From: Pseudomonas cremoricolorata DSM 17059 = NBRC 16634
Lineage (GTDB): Bacteria > Pseudomonadota > Gammaproteobacteria > Pseudomonadales > Pseudomonadaceae
Length of the DNA stretch: 64,000 nucleotides
Assembly: GCF_000425745.1 (NCBI RefSeq)
Contig: NZ_KE384442.1
Span: 128,968-192,967 of the forward strand
Reading direction: 5' to 3'
The notes beneath the pieces are model-generated. The model saw nothing but the letters and a program-made list of their open reading frames with translations. It did not search any database and was not told the origin of the DNA. Shown here one piece after another: positions 9,382 to 18,724 of the stretch (the stretch's first letter is position 1; every line of letters starts with the position of its first letter). Both the position numbers and the translations under genes were made by a program.

Positions 9382-10335
9382 TCAGTTCAGAATCACCAGC
9401 GATGGATATTCGTGCAGCTGCGCGGAGCTGATCTGCGCCAGTGCGCGCAGGGTTTGCAGGGGTTGGTCGAGGCGGTAGTTGCCGGTCACGGTGAGGCTGT
9501 CGAGCGCTGCATTGCGGTTGATGATCAGGCCTGGGTAATAGCGCCTGACCTCGGCCAGCACCTGGCTCAGCGGGCAGTTTTCGAACACCAGGCGACCGTC
9601 GACCCAGGCCAGTTCCCTGCGCATGTCCGCGCGTTGGCGCTGGCCAAGGCCGTTGGGGCCGATGCTGATGCTGTCACCGGCGCTCAGGCGGATGCGGTCG
9701 CTGGCGGCCTGGACATCGACATCACCGCGTTGCACACGGACCTGGGCCTGGCCATCGAGGTAGCGCACGGCGAAGTCGGTGTCGTGTGCCTGCGCGCGCA
9801 GCGGCCCGGCCTGCACCTCCAGTGCTGGCTCGGAGCCCTTGGCGACCTGAAAGTACGCCTCGCCCTGTAGCAGGCGGGCGATGCGTCGCCCGTCGCGCAT
9901 GTCGTTGGCCAGTGCGCTGTCGGTGTTGAGCAGAACATTGGCGCGCTCGTCCAGGTGCAGGCGCTGACGTTCGCCGACCTGGGTCAGATGGTCGGCTTGC
10001 AGGCGCATGGGCAAATTGCCCACGGTGAACACGCCCACCAGCAGCAGCGCGGCGGTGGCCAGCGGTTTCCAGTGACGACGCAGGCGTGCGCTGAAACCCT
10101 TGCGCTGGCGTTGCTGCAACTGCCCGGCCACCTGGCGCAACGGCGCACCGTTCCACAGCGCTTCGGCTTGCAGGTACGCCGCGGCGTTTTCCTCGGCCTC
10201 ACCCAGCCATGCGGCGAAGGCGCGCTCGTCGTCTTCACTGGCGCATTGCAGGCGCACCAGCCAGTCCAGCGCCTGTTCGCGGGCGCGGGTATGTGCCTGG
10301 TTGGCAGGGGAGTCGGCAGCGGGGTGGTCGGTCAC
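9382..10335 (-). CDS. hasS: FecR-family anti-sigma factor
   Basis: This is an inner-membrane signalling partner of the HasR-like receptor and the HasI-like sigma factor. The N-terminal cytoplasmic FecR region (DWLVRLQCASEDDERAFAAWL) is followed by a membrane segment (ATAALLLVGVFTVGNLP) and a periplasmic FecR domain with LNTDSAL and LAWVDGRLVF blocks. I chose the GTG at 10335 because AGGA lies 6 nt upstream and the protein then begins MTDHPAADS. A longer frame from 10404 adds a stretch that does not look like the family. It is 317 residues with this start. Confidence 0.85.
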   Translation of the reverse strand: MTDHPAADSPANQAHTRAREQALDWLVRLQCASEDDERAFAAWLGEAEENAAAYLQAEALWNGAPLRQVAGQLQQRQRKGFSARLRRHWKPLATAALLLVGVFTVGNLPMRLQADHLTQVGERQRLHLDERANVLLNTDSALANDMRDGRRIARLLQGEAYFQVAKGSEPALEVQAGPLRAQAHDTDFAVRYLDGQAQVRVQRGDVDVQAASDRIRLSAGDSISIGPNGLGQRQRADMRRELAWVDGRLVFENCPLSQVLAEVRRYYPGLIINRNAALDSLTVTGNYRLDQPLQTLRALAQISSAQLHEYPSLVILN

Positions 10336-10416
10336 GGAACATCCTGGCGCAGAAGGGATCGGGCGATGATCAAGGCTGGCCGAGCCTGTGGCAAGGTGTT
10401 GCATCGATGCAGTGTT

Positions 10417-10926
10417 TCATTGCAGACGGTCGGCCACGCCCAGGCAGATCGCCATGATTAGCTTCAGCTCTTTCTGCACGGTGCTGGCCGAGACGCCCAA
10501 CTGCTCGGCGATTTCCAGATAGCTGGCGCCATGCACCCGACTGAGAATGAATATGCGCTGCTGACGCTGGCTGAGTTGCCCGAGGCTGACGCTCAGGTGC
10601 CTGAGCAATTGCTCGGCATGGGCGGCGTCCTCGCTGCTGCTGGCCGGGGCGGCGACGCTGTGCAGCACTTGTTCGGGCACGTCCTCGAAGGTGCGCTCGC
10701 GCACGCGGCGGGCGCGCAGGTGGTCGAGCGCCAGGTTGCGCGCGGTCTGGAACACGAAAGGTTCCAGGTGCGCCACCGGTCGCTCGCTCAGCGCGCGGGT
10801 GACCCGCAGGTAGGTTTCCTGCAGCAGGTCTTCGGCGGTGCTGGGGTTGCCGACCATGCGCTGCAAGGTGCGCAGCAGCACCACGCGCTGGCTGACGAAG
10901 AGGGCGTTGAACCGGGACTGACTCAC
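10417..10926 (-). CDS. hasI: ECF sigma-70 factor, FecI/HasI type
   Basis: This 169-residue sigma factor has region 2 around 20-75 (AEDLLQETYLRV, RNLALDHLR) and region 4 around 110-160 (SYLEIAEQLGVSASTVQKELK). It probably drives the downstream receptor gene when heme is sensed through HasR and HasS. The start codon is GTG, with AGG 7 nt upstream. A Fur-like box immediately upstream suggests iron repression of the whole cascade. Confidence 0.9.
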   Translation of the reverse strand: MSQSRFNALFVSQRVVLLRTLQRMVGNPSTAEDLLQETYLRVTRALSERPVAHLEPFVFQTARNLALDHLRARRVRERTFEDVPEQVLHSVAAPASSSEDAAHAEQLLRHLSVSLGQLSQRQQRIFILSRVHGASYLEIAEQLGVSASTVQKELKLIMAICLGVADRLQ

Positions 10927-10950
10927 AGGGAAACCTGAGCGAAGGAAAGT

Positions 10951-10971
10951 TATTGATAATGCGTATCATCT
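10951..10971. promoter_or_regulatory. Putative Fur box upstream of the heme sigma factor
   Basis: The core TGATAATGCGTATCA (10954-10968) is a near-palindrome similar to the GATAATGATAATCATTATC Fur consensus. It lies 28 bp upstream of the sigma factor start, where a repressor would block transcription. Confidence 0.7.
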
Positions 10972-11059
10972 TCCTCTTTGGTCAAGCCGGCAAATGTCAG
11001 CGATTGCAAAGCCGTGCCAGCCCCCGGGGCCGCCAGGCAGCCCCGTGCGTGCGCAACAG

Positions 11060-12061
11060 TCACTGCGCCTTGAACAGCGCTCGGCAGGTGTCGAGCATGC
11101 GGTTGGAGAAGCCCCATTCGTTGTCGTACCAGGCCAGCACCTTGAGCATGCGCCCGTTGCTGCGGGTGTGATTGGCATCGAAAATCGACGACAGCGGGTT
11201 GTGGTTGAAGTCGCACGACACCAGCGGCAGTGCGTTGTAACCGAGTACCGGCGAATGCCGCGCCGCTTCCTCGAACAGCTGGTTGACCGTTTCGCGGCTG
11301 GCTTCGCGTTGCAGGTTGACCGTCAGGTCGACCAGCGAAACGTTGATCACCGGCACCCGCACCGCCATGCCGGTCAGCTTGCCGGCCAGCTCCGGCAGCA
11401 CCAGGCCCACGGCTTCGGCCGCGCCGGTCTTGCTCGGGATCATCGACTGGGTGGCCGAACGCGCTCGGTAAGGGTCGCTGTGGTACATGTCGCTGAGCAC
11501 CTGGTCGTTGGTGTAGGCGTGGATGGTGGTCATCAGGCCCTGTTCGATGCCGAATTCTCGTTGCAGCACCTGGGCGACCGGGGCCAGGCAGTTGGTGGTG
11601 CAGGAGGCGTTGGAAATCACCTGGTGCGAGGCGCGCAACTGGTCGTGGTTGACGCCGTACACCACCGTGGCGTCGGCGCCCTTGGCCGGCGCCGAGATGA
11701 TCACCTTGCCGGCGCCGGCGCTCAGGTGCGCGGCGGCCTTGGCGCGGTCGGTGAACAGCCCGGTGCATTCGAACACCACATCCACCGCATTGGCCTTCCA
11801 CGGCAGCTCGGCCGGGTTGCGGATGGCGCTGACGGCGATGCGGTCGCCATTGACGATCAGGCTTTCGTGGTCGGTCTCGATCTGCGCATCGAAGGTGCCA
11901 TGCACGCTGTCGTACTTGAGCAGGTGCGCGTTCATGGCGCTGTCGCCCAGGTCGTTGATGGCGACCACCTGCAGGTCGTGGCGATAGTCCTGGGTGTACA
12001 GGGCACGAAGCACGTTGCGTCCGATGCGGCCGAATCCATTGATGGCGATGCGAATGGTCAT
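11060..12061 (-). CDS. gapA: Glyceraldehyde-3-phosphate dehydrogenase
   Basis: This is the NAD-dependent enzyme of lower glycolysis and the Entner-Doudoroff route. The 333-residue protein starts MTIRIAINGFGRIGRN (Rossmann fold) and has the catalytic cysteine C154 in SNASCTTNC. An AGAGG sequence 8 nt before the ATG at 12061 fixes the start. It is divergent from edd, and the shared intergenic region holds a HexR operator, so it should be induced with glucose catabolism. Confidence 0.96.
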   Translation of the reverse strand: MTIRIAINGFGRIGRNVLRALYTQDYRHDLQVVAINDLGDSAMNAHLLKYDSVHGTFDAQIETDHESLIVNGDRIAVSAIRNPAELPWKANAVDVVFECTGLFTDRAKAAAHLSAGAGKVIISAPAKGADATVVYGVNHDQLRASHQVISNASCTTNCLAPVAQVLQREFGIEQGLMTTIHAYTNDQVLSDMYHSDPYRARSATQSMIPSKTGAAEAVGLVLPELAGKLTGMAVRVPVINVSLVDLTVNLQREASRETVNQLFEEAARHSPVLGYNALPLVSCDFNHNPLSSIFDANHTRSNGRMLKVLAWYDNEWGFSNRMLDTCRALFKAQ

Positions 12062-12126
12062 GGCGATACCTCTGGCAGTCTGGAGAAGCCTGTGGCACAA
12101 AGAGCCGCTTCACTGAAACGGTTTTG

Positions 12127-12141
12127 TTGTTGGAATTACAA
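12127..12141. promoter_or_regulatory. HexR operator between gapA and edd
   Basis: The sequence is TTGT-TGGAATT-ACAA, an exact match to the TTGT-N7-ACAA operator reported for HexR in P. putida. It lies 66 bp upstream of gapA and about 185 bp upstream of edd. HexR is known to release DNA when it binds KDPG. Confidence 0.88.
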
Positions 12142-12325
12142 GATTATTCGCTAACAGATAGAAAACAACCCTTTTTGGTGGCAATATTTTGTTTAAACAT
12201 ACAACGAGCGCTCCGGGTACCCTTTCCCGCTGTGATGGTAGGCTCTTGCTGAGCCTAGGTCGCCGCGCGAACCAGGGCGAACTGCCCGCCGAGAGCGCCC
12301 TTACCGCAAGCCTGGAGTCCAGTAC

Positions 12326-14152
12326 ATGCACCCGCGCATCCTTGAGGTTACTCAGCGGCTGATCGAACGCAGCCGCGCCACCCGTGAACGCTACCTGCAG
12401 CTGATTCACGGCGCGGCCAGTGCCGGGCCCATGCGCGCCAGCCTGCAGTGCGCCAACTTCGCCCATGGCGTGGCCGGTTGCGGCGCCGACGACAAACAGA
12501 CCCTGCGCCTGATGAACGCCGCCAACGTCGCCATCGTCTCGGCCTACAACGACATGCTCTCGGCGCATCAGCCCTACCAGCACTTCCCTGAACAGATCAA
12601 ACAGGCCCTGCGTGACATTGGTTCGGTCGGCCAGTTCGCCGGTGGCGTGCCGGCCATGTGCGACGGTGTCACCCAGGGCGAGCCGGGCATGGAACTGGCC
12701 ATCGCCAGCCGCGAAGTGATTGCCATGTCCACCGCCATCGCCCTGTCGCACAACATGTTCGATGCCGCGCTGATGCTCGGCATCTGCGACAAGATCGTTC
12801 CCGGGCTGATGATGGGCGCGCTGCGTTTCGGCCATCTGCCGACCGTGTTCGTGCCCGGTGGGCCGATGGTTTCGGGCATTTCCAACAAGGAAAAGGCCGA
12901 CGTTCGCCAGCGCTATGCCGAAGGCAAGGCCAGCCGCGAAGAGCTGCTCGAATCGGAAATGAAGTCGTACCACGGCCCCGGCACCTGCACCTTCTACGGC
13001 ACCGCCAACACCAACCAGCTGGTGATGGAAGTGATGGGCCTGCACTTGCCTGGCGCCTCGTTCGTCAACCCGTATACGCCGCTGCGCGATGCGCTGACCG
13101 CCGAAGCCGCCCGCCAGGTAACCCGCATGACCAAAGCCAGCGGCCAGTTCATGCCGATAGGCGAAATCGTCGACGAGAAGTCGCTGGTCAACTCCATCGT
13201 CGCCTTGCACGCCACCGGCGGTTCGACCAACCACACCCTGCACATGCCGGCCATCGCCCAGGCCGCCGGTATCCAGCTGACCTGGCAGGACATGGCCGAT
13301 CTCTCCGAGGTGGTGCCGACGCTGTCGCACGTCTACCCCAACGGCAAAGCCGACATCAACCACTTCCAGGCCAGCGGCGGCATGGCCTTCCTGATTCGCG
13401 AACTGCTCGATGCAGGCCTGTTGCACGAAGACGTCAACACCGTCGCCGGGCCGGGCCTGCGCCGCTACACCCAGGAGCCGTTCCTCGAAGACGGCCAACT
13501 GGTGTGGCGCGAAGGCCCGGCGCAGAGCCTGGATGAGTCGATCCTGCGCCCGGTGGCGCGGCCGTTCTCGCCCGAGGGTGGGCTGCGGGTGATGAACGGC
13601 AACCTGGGTCGTGGCGTGATGAAAGTCTCGGCCGTGGCCCGCGAGCATCAGGTGGTCGAAGCCCCGGCACGCATCTTCCACGATCAACAATCGCTGGCCG
13701 ATGCCTTCAAGGCTGGCGAGCTGGAGCGTGATTTCGTCGCCGTGGTGCGTTTCCAGGGGCCGCGCTGCAACGGCATGCCTGAGCTGCACAAGCTGACCCC
13801 CTTCCTCGGCGTATTGCAGGACCGCGGCTTCAAGGTGGCGCTGGTGACCGACGGGCGCATGTCCGGTGCCTCGGGCAAGATTCCCGCAGCCATTCACGTG
13901 TGCCCCGAGGCATATGATGGCGGCCCGCTGGCACGGCTGCGCGATGGTGATATGGTGCGCGTCGACGGCGTCGAAGGCACGCTGCAGGTGCTGATCTCGG
14001 CCGAGGAACTGGCCAGCCGCGACCTGCCCCCCGCACCCCAGGGCAACGACCTGGGCTGCGGACGCGAGCTGTTCGGCTTCATGCGCGTCGCCTTCAGCTC
14101 GGCCGAGCAGGGCGCCAGCGCCTTTACTGCGGATTTGGAGAAGCTTGGATGA
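12326..14152 (+). CDS. edd: 6-phosphogluconate dehydratase (Entner-Doudoroff)
   Basis: Edd dehydrates 6-phosphogluconate to KDPG using an iron-sulfur cluster. The 608-residue length is normal for the family. Conserved blocks include CDGVTQGEPGME, GICDKIVPGLMMG, GPGTCTFYGTANTN and VTDGRMSGASGK, the last being characteristic of the IlvD/Edd superfamily. Its stop overlaps the glk start by 4 nt (ATGA), so the two are translationally coupled. The upstream region carries the HexR operator. Confidence 0.97.
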   Translation: MHPRILEVTQRLIERSRATRERYLQLIHGAASAGPMRASLQCANFAHGVAGCGADDKQTLRLMNAANVAIVSAYNDMLSAHQPYQHFPEQIKQALRDIGSVGQFAGGVPAMCDGVTQGEPGMELAIASREVIAMSTAIALSHNMFDAALMLGICDKIVPGLMMGALRFGHLPTVFVPGGPMVSGISNKEKADVRQRYAEGKASREELLESEMKSYHGPGTCTFYGTANTNQLVMEVMGLHLPGASFVNPYTPLRDALTAEAARQVTRMTKASGQFMPIGEIVDEKSLVNSIVALHATGGSTNHTLHMPAIAQAAGIQLTWQDMADLSEVVPTLSHVYPNGKADINHFQASGGMAFLIRELLDAGLLHEDVNTVAGPGLRRYTQEPFLEDGQLVWREGPAQSLDESILRPVARPFSPEGGLRVMNGNLGRGVMKVSAVAREHQVVEAPARIFHDQQSLADAFKAGELERDFVAVVRFQGPRCNGMPELHKLTPFLGVLQDRGFKVALVTDGRMSGASGKIPAAIHVCPEAYDGGPLARLRDGDMVRVDGVEGTLQVLISAEELASRDLPPAPQGNDLGCGRELFGFMRVAFSSAEQGASAFTADLEKLG

Positions 14153-15108
14153 AGGACTTGCTGGTCGGCGACATCGGTGGCACCAACGCACGCTTCGCCC
14201 TGTGGCGAGACAACCAGCTGCACGCCGTGGAGGTGTTCGCCACCGCCGACTACAGCGGCCCGGAACAGGCCATCGAGCATTATCTGGCCGACCAGGGCGT
14301 GGCCCTGGGCGAAGTGAGTGCGGCCTGCCTGGCCGTGGCCGGGCCGGTGGATGGCGACGAGTTCCAGTTCACCAACAATCAATGGCACCTCAGCCAACGC
14401 GCGTTCTGCAAGCATTTGCAGATCGACCGGCTGCTGCTGGTCAACGATTTCACCGCCATGGCTTTGGGCATGACGCGGCTCAAGGCCGACGAATACATCG
14501 AGGTCTGCGCGGGTGACGCCGACGCCGCCCGGCCGGCGCTGGTCATCGGCCCTGGCACCGGGCTGGGCGTGGGCTGCCTGCTGCGCCAGGGCGAGCGGCG
14601 CTGGCTGGCGCTGCCGGGGGAGGGCGGTCATGTCGACCTGCCGGTGGGCAATGCCCGCGAGGCAGCGATTCACCAGCAAATGCATGGGCAGATCGGCCAT
14701 GTCAGTGCCGAAACCGTGCTCAGTGGTGGCGGCCTGCTGCGGCTGTACCAGGCCATGTGCGCGCTGGACGGCGACGTGCCACGGCACAAGACCCCAGCGC
14801 AGATCACCGATGCGGCACTGGCCGGTGAGCCGCGCGCTGCCGCAGTGATCGAGCAATTCTGTCGTTTTCTCGGGCGGGTGGCCGGCAACAACGTGCTCAC
14901 CCTCGGCGCGCGCGGTGGTGTGTATATCGCCGGCGGCGTGATTCCGCGCTTCGCCGAGCTGTTCCTGCGCAGCGGCTTTCGCACCAGCTTCACCGACAAA
15001 GGCTGCATGAGCGACTACTTCGCTGGCATCCCGGTGTGGCTGGTGACTGCCGAGTTGTCGGGTCTGCTGGGCGCCGGTGTGGCGCTGGAGCAGGCGCTGC
15101 ACGACTGA
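14149..15108 (+). CDS. glk: Glucokinase
   Basis: This 319-residue protein phosphorylates glucose in the cytoplasm. The phosphate-binding motif GDIGGTNARFAL is at 6-17. The GPGTGLGVG block is near 136, followed by LPGEGGHVDL with the sugar-binding Glu-Gly-Gly-His segment. It overlaps edd by 4 nt and precedes the gltR-gtrS pair, in the edd-glk-gltR-gtrS order known from P. putida. Confidence 0.95.
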   Translation: MKDLLVGDIGGTNARFALWRDNQLHAVEVFATADYSGPEQAIEHYLADQGVALGEVSAACLAVAGPVDGDEFQFTNNQWHLSQRAFCKHLQIDRLLLVNDFTAMALGMTRLKADEYIEVCAGDADAARPALVIGPGTGLGVGCLLRQGERRWLALPGEGGHVDLPVGNAREAAIHQQMHGQIGHVSAETVLSGGGLLRLYQAMCALDGDVPRHKTPAQITDAALAGEPRAAAVIEQFCRFLGRVAGNNVLTLGARGGVYIAGGVIPRFAELFLRSGFRTSFTDKGCMSDYFAGIPVWLVTAELSGLLGAGVALEQALHD

Positions 15109-15120
15109 GCCATGGCCCAG

Positions 15121-15137
15121 CCGCCGCAGAGCGGCGG
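15121..15137. other. Hairpin between glk and gltR
   Basis: CCGCCGC-AGA-GCGGCGG forms a perfect 7-bp stem with a 3-nt loop and no T-run. It may mark a processing or stabilising element inside the operon rather than a terminator. Confidence 0.5.
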
Positions 15138-15161
15138 GCCAGCACACTTAAGGACCCCATC

Positions 15162-15887
15162 TTGAGCACTGTCAGCAAGTCGATCCTGATGGTCGATGAC
15201 GACCACGATATCTGTGAGCTGCTGCAAACCTACCTCAGCCGCGCCGGTTTTCAGGTGCGTGCCGAGCGTGATGGCCGCAGCTTTCGCCAGGCCCTCGAAG
15301 CGCAGCCCTACGACCTGGCGATCCTCGATGTGATGCTGCCCGACGAAGATGGCTTCAGCCTGTGCCGCTGGGTGCGCCAGCACCCGCAGCATGCGCGCAT
15401 GCCGATCATCATGCTCACCGCCAGCTCCGACGAAACCGATCGGGTGATCGGCCTTGAGCTTGGCGCCGACGACTACATGGGCAAGCCCTTCGGCCCGCGC
15501 GAACTGCTGGCACGGATCAAAGCCCTGCTGCGCCGCACCGAGTTCGCCCAGGCGCAGCCGGGCAACGCGGTGCTCGGCTTCGATGACTGGCGCCTCGATA
15601 CCACCAGCCACCGGCTGTACCACCGTGATGGGGAAGAAGTGATTCTGACCGGCGCCGATTTCGCCTTGCTCAAGCTGTTCCTCGATCATCCGCAGCAGAT
15701 TCTCGACCGCGACACCATCGGCAACGCCACCCGAGGTCGCGAGCCGATGCCGCTGGACCGCATCGTCGACATGGCGGTCAGCCGCCTGCGTCAACGCCTG
15801 CGCGACACGGAAAAACCCCCGCGACTGATCCGCACCGTGCGTGGCAGCGGCTACCTGCTGGCGACCCATGTCCGCCCGGTCGGCTGA
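15162..15887 (+). CDS. gltR: OmpR-family response regulator of glucose uptake
   Basis: This 241-residue response regulator has a receiver domain with acidic pocket DDD at 12-14 and phospho-acceptor D56 (AILDVMLPDEDG). A C-terminal winged helix ends in RTVRGSGYLL. It probably controls the downstream gts and oprB genes with the partner kinase. I propose a TTG start at 15162, with AAGGA 7 nt upstream, because the protein then begins STVSKSILMVDDD in family style. No ATG fits. Confidence 0.9.
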   Translation: MSTVSKSILMVDDDHDICELLQTYLSRAGFQVRAERDGRSFRQALEAQPYDLAILDVMLPDEDGFSLCRWVRQHPQHARMPIIMLTASSDETDRVIGLELGADDYMGKPFGPRELLARIKALLRRTEFAQAQPGNAVLGFDDWRLDTTSHRLYHRDGEEVILTGADFALLKLFLDHPQQILDRDTIGNATRGREPMPLDRIVDMAVSRLRQRLRDTEKPPRLIRTVRGSGYLLATHVRPVG

Positions 15888-17322
15888 GCCGCGCTGGCGC
15901 CTGCTGCCGCGCTCGTTGCTGGGACGCATGCTGCTGCTGACCCTGCTGGTGGTGCTGCTGGCCCAGGGGCTCTCTAGCCTGATCTGGGTGGCGCAACTGC
16001 GCGCCAGCCAGATCCAGGGCTTGCAGGCCAGTGCCGGCAGCCTGGCCCATTCGATGAGCGCCAGCGTCAGTTACTTCCGCTCGCTGCCGGTGGCGTATCG
16101 GCCGATGGTGCTCGATCAACTGCGCAGCATGGGCGGCACGCGCTTTTTCGTTTCGCTCAACGACAAGCCCCTGGACATGCCCAGCCTGCCGCTGACCGCG
16201 CGCAAAAAGGCGGTGATCGAGGTGTTCGACGAGGTGCTGCACGAGCGCCTGGGCAAGCAGATGGACATCAGCGTGGCCTTCGTCAGCCCGCAGGAGCTGC
16301 GCCTGTTCAACAGCGGCCTGAAGCTCGATGAACTGCCGCGCTCGTGGGCGCATTATTCGCTGACCCTGGAGCCGCTCAATCCACCGGTGCTGGTGACGCA
16401 GATCCGCCTGGGTGAACACGAATGGCTGTACATCGCCTCGCTGATGCCCGAGCCCTACACCAGCCTTGAAGCCGAGCGCCTGCCGCGCCAGCAGATCGGC
16501 TTCATTGCGCTGACCACCGCCTTGCTGTTGCTGTTCATCGGCCTGCTGGTGCATTGGCAGACCCGCCCGCTCAAGCGCCTGGCGCATGCTGCGCGTGATC
16601 TGTCGCTGGGCGCCGATGTGGCGCCGCTGGCAGCCGGCGGCGGCAGTGAAGTGGTTGAAGTCAGCCGTGCCTTCAACAGCATGCGCGAGCGCATCAGCCG
16701 CTACCTGACCGAGCGCAGCCAGCTGTTCAGCGCCATTTCCCACGACCTGCGCACGCCCATCACCCGCCTGCGGCTGCGCGTCGAGCTGCTCGAAGACGAA
16801 CAGGCGCAGCGTACCTTCAACCGCGACCTCGACGAGCTGGAACTGCTGGTCAAAGGCGCCCTGCAATGCGTCAAGGACACCGACATCCACGAGAACATCG
16901 AGCCGATCGACCTCAATCAGGTGCTGGAAATGCTCGCCGAACCTTACCTGCGCGATGGCCGCATCACCCTCGAAGGGCGTGCCATTGCGCCCTACCTGGG
17001 CAAGTCGCTGGCGCTGCGCCGCTGCATCGGCAACCTCATCGACAACGCGATCAAATACGGCGAGCGTGCGCACCTGCGCATCCTCGACAGCGCCAGCGGT
17101 TTCGTCCTGCAGGTCGACGACCAGGGCCCTGGCGTACCGCAGCAGCAGCTCGAGCACGTCTTCGAGCCGCACTTTCGCCTGGCCGGGCAACAGCAGGGCT
17201 ACGGCCTGGGCCTGGGCATCGCGCGCAACATCGCCCACAGCCACGGCGGCGAAGTCAGCCTGCTCAACCTGCGCCAGGGCGGCTTGCGGGTCACCCTGAG
17301 CCTGCCGCGTGGACAGCCCTGA
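15868..17322 (+). CDS. gtrS: Sensor histidine kinase of the glucose-uptake two-component system
   Basis: This membrane kinase of about 484 residues has two transmembrane helices (about 20-41 and 210-229) flanking a periplasmic sensor. A HAMP region follows, then a HisKA domain with H292 in FSAISHDLRTP, and an ATPase domain with LIDNAIKYGE, DDQGPGVP and GYGLGLGIAR. GtrS in P. aeruginosa responds to 2-ketogluconate. The ATG at 15868 overlaps the gltR end by 20 nt. A GTG at 15841 is a weaker alternative. Confidence 0.9.
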   Translation: MSARSAEPRWRLLPRSLLGRMLLLTLLVVLLAQGLSSLIWVAQLRASQIQGLQASAGSLAHSMSASVSYFRSLPVAYRPMVLDQLRSMGGTRFFVSLNDKPLDMPSLPLTARKKAVIEVFDEVLHERLGKQMDISVAFVSPQELRLFNSGLKLDELPRSWAHYSLTLEPLNPPVLVTQIRLGEHEWLYIASLMPEPYTSLEAERLPRQQIGFIALTTALLLLFIGLLVHWQTRPLKRLAHAARDLSLGADVAPLAAGGGSEVVEVSRAFNSMRERISRYLTERSQLFSAISHDLRTPITRLRLRVELLEDEQAQRTFNRDLDELELLVKGALQCVKDTDIHENIEPIDLNQVLEMLAEPYLRDGRITLEGRAIAPYLGKSLALRRCIGNLIDNAIKYGERAHLRILDSASGFVLQVDDQGPGVPQQQLEHVFEPHFRLAGQQQGYGLGLGIARNIAHSHGGEVSLLNLRQGGLRVTLSLPRGQP

Positions 17323-17329
17323 GGGCCAA

Positions 17330-17347
17330 TGTCACCAGTTGGTGACA
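17330..17347. promoter_or_regulatory. Perfect inverted repeat upstream of gtsA
   Basis: TGTCACC-AGTT-GGTGACA has 7-bp arms and lies about 107 bp before the gtsA start and 8 bp after the gtrS stop. It is placed like an operator, possibly for GltR. No T-run follows, so it does not look like a terminator. The binding protein is not known. Confidence 0.5.
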
Positions 17348-17430
17348 ATCGCGCATCGCTTCGTTACCTGCCGCCCTCGGTCGCCTGTTTAGACTCCGAT
17401 CCACGCGCAAGCACATGACTTGCCTTGCAT

Positions 17431-17442
17431 AACAACAAAAAA
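17431..17442 (+). promoter_or_regulatory. A-rich catabolite-activity (Crc/Hfq) motif before gtsA
   Basis: AACAACAAAAAA fits the AANAANAA pattern bound by Hfq with Crc. It sits just before the gtsA ribosome-binding site (AAGG), where it could repress translation. Confidence 0.6.
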
Positions 17443-17453
17443 GGTTGACCCGC

Positions 17454-18716
17454 ATGAATGCCATCACTCGCCTGGCTACTGCTGTTTCCCTCGCCTGCGC
17501 TCTGCCCCTGAGCGCCGTGGCTGCCGACAACGGCACCGTCGAAGTCCTGCACTGGTGGACCTCGGGCGGTGAAGCGGCGGCCGTACAAACCCTCAAGCAA
17601 CAAATCGAAAAAGACGGTTTCACCTGGAAGGACAACGCCGTCGCCGGTGGCGGTGGTGCTGCGGCCATGACCGTGCTGAAAAGCCGCGCCGTGGCTGGCA
17701 ACCCGCCTGCCGCCGCGCAGATCAAAGGCCCGGACATCCAGGAGTGGGGCGCCCTTGGCCTGCTCACCGAGCTGGACGAAGTGGCCAGCGCCAACCACTG
17801 GGATCAACTCCTGCCGGCCAAGCTCACGCCGATCTGGAAATACGACGGTCACTACGTCGCCGTGCCGGTGAACATCCATCGGGTCAACTGGCTGTGGATC
17901 AACCCGCAGGTGTTCGAGAAGGCCGGGGCCAAGGTGCCGGAAACCCTCGACGAGCTGTTCGCCGCCGCCGACAAGCTCAAGGCTGCCGGCTTCCAGCCAC
18001 TGGCCCACGGTGGCCAGCCCTGGCAGGACAGCACCGTGTTCGAAAGCCTGGTGCTGAGCGTGCTCGGCCCGCAGGGCTATCACAAGGCCTTCGTGGAACT
18101 AGACGAGCAGACCCTTACCGGCGCCAAGATGATCGAGACCTTCCAGGCCTTGCAGCGTCTGGCCGGCTACATGGATCCGAACCGCGCCGGGCGTGACTGG
18201 AACATCGCCGCTGCCGAGGTCATCACCGGCAAGGCCGGCATGCAGATCATGGGCGACTGGGCCAAGAGCGAATGGACCGCCGCGCACAAGGTCGCTGGCA
18301 GCGACTACCAGTGCGTGCCATTCCCCGGCACCCAGGGTAGCTTCACCTACAACATCGACTCGCTGGCGATGTTCAAGCTGAGCAACGCCAACGACATCAA
18401 GGCGCAGAACGACCTGGCCAAGGTGGCGCTGGAAAAACCCTTCCAGACCGCCTTCAACCAGAACAAAGGCTCGCTGCCGGTGCGCCAGGACATGGACATG
18501 AGCCAGTTCGACGCCTGCACCCAGCGCTCGGCCAAGGACTTTGCCGAGGCCAGCAAGGGCGACGGCCTGCAGCCGAGCATGGCGCACAACATGGCCTCGT
18601 CGCTGGCGGTGCAGGGCGCCATCTTCGATGTGGTCAGCAATTTCCTCAACGACCCCAAGGCCGACCCCGCCAAGGCGGCCAAACAGCTGAGCGCGGCGAT
18701 CAAGGCCTCACGCTGA
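17454..18716 (+). CDS. gtsA: Glucose ABC transporter, periplasmic binding protein
   Basis: This is an extracellular solute-binding protein of 420 residues. It has a signal peptide ending at SAVA-AD (about residue 24) and then the family 1 motif VEVLHWWTSGGE. It delivers glucose to GtsB/GtsC. The ATG at 17454 was chosen over a TTG at 17445 because only the ATG has room for the AAGG site. It is the first gene of gtsABCD-oprB. A strong hairpin follows it, consistent with higher expression than the permease genes. Confidence 0.95.
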   Translation: MNAITRLATAVSLACALPLSAVAADNGTVEVLHWWTSGGEAAAVQTLKQQIEKDGFTWKDNAVAGGGGAAAMTVLKSRAVAGNPPAAAQIKGPDIQEWGALGLLTELDEVASANHWDQLLPAKLTPIWKYDGHYVAVPVNIHRVNWLWINPQVFEKAGAKVPETLDELFAAADKLKAAGFQPLAHGGQPWQDSTVFESLVLSVLGPQGYHKAFVELDEQTLTGAKMIETFQALQRLAGYMDPNRAGRDWNIAAAEVITGKAGMQIMGDWAKSEWTAAHKVAGSDYQCVPFPGTQGSFTYNIDSLAMFKLSNANDIKAQNDLAKVALEKPFQTAFNQNKGSLPVRQDMDMSQFDACTQRSAKDFAEASKGDGLQPSMAHNMASSLAVQGAIFDVVSNFLNDPKADPAKAAKQLSAAIKASR

Positions 18717-18724
18717 CGGCTACT

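Noticed and set aside
12110..14191. 693-codon minus-strand open frame
   Set aside because: It lies opposite edd and shows no family features.
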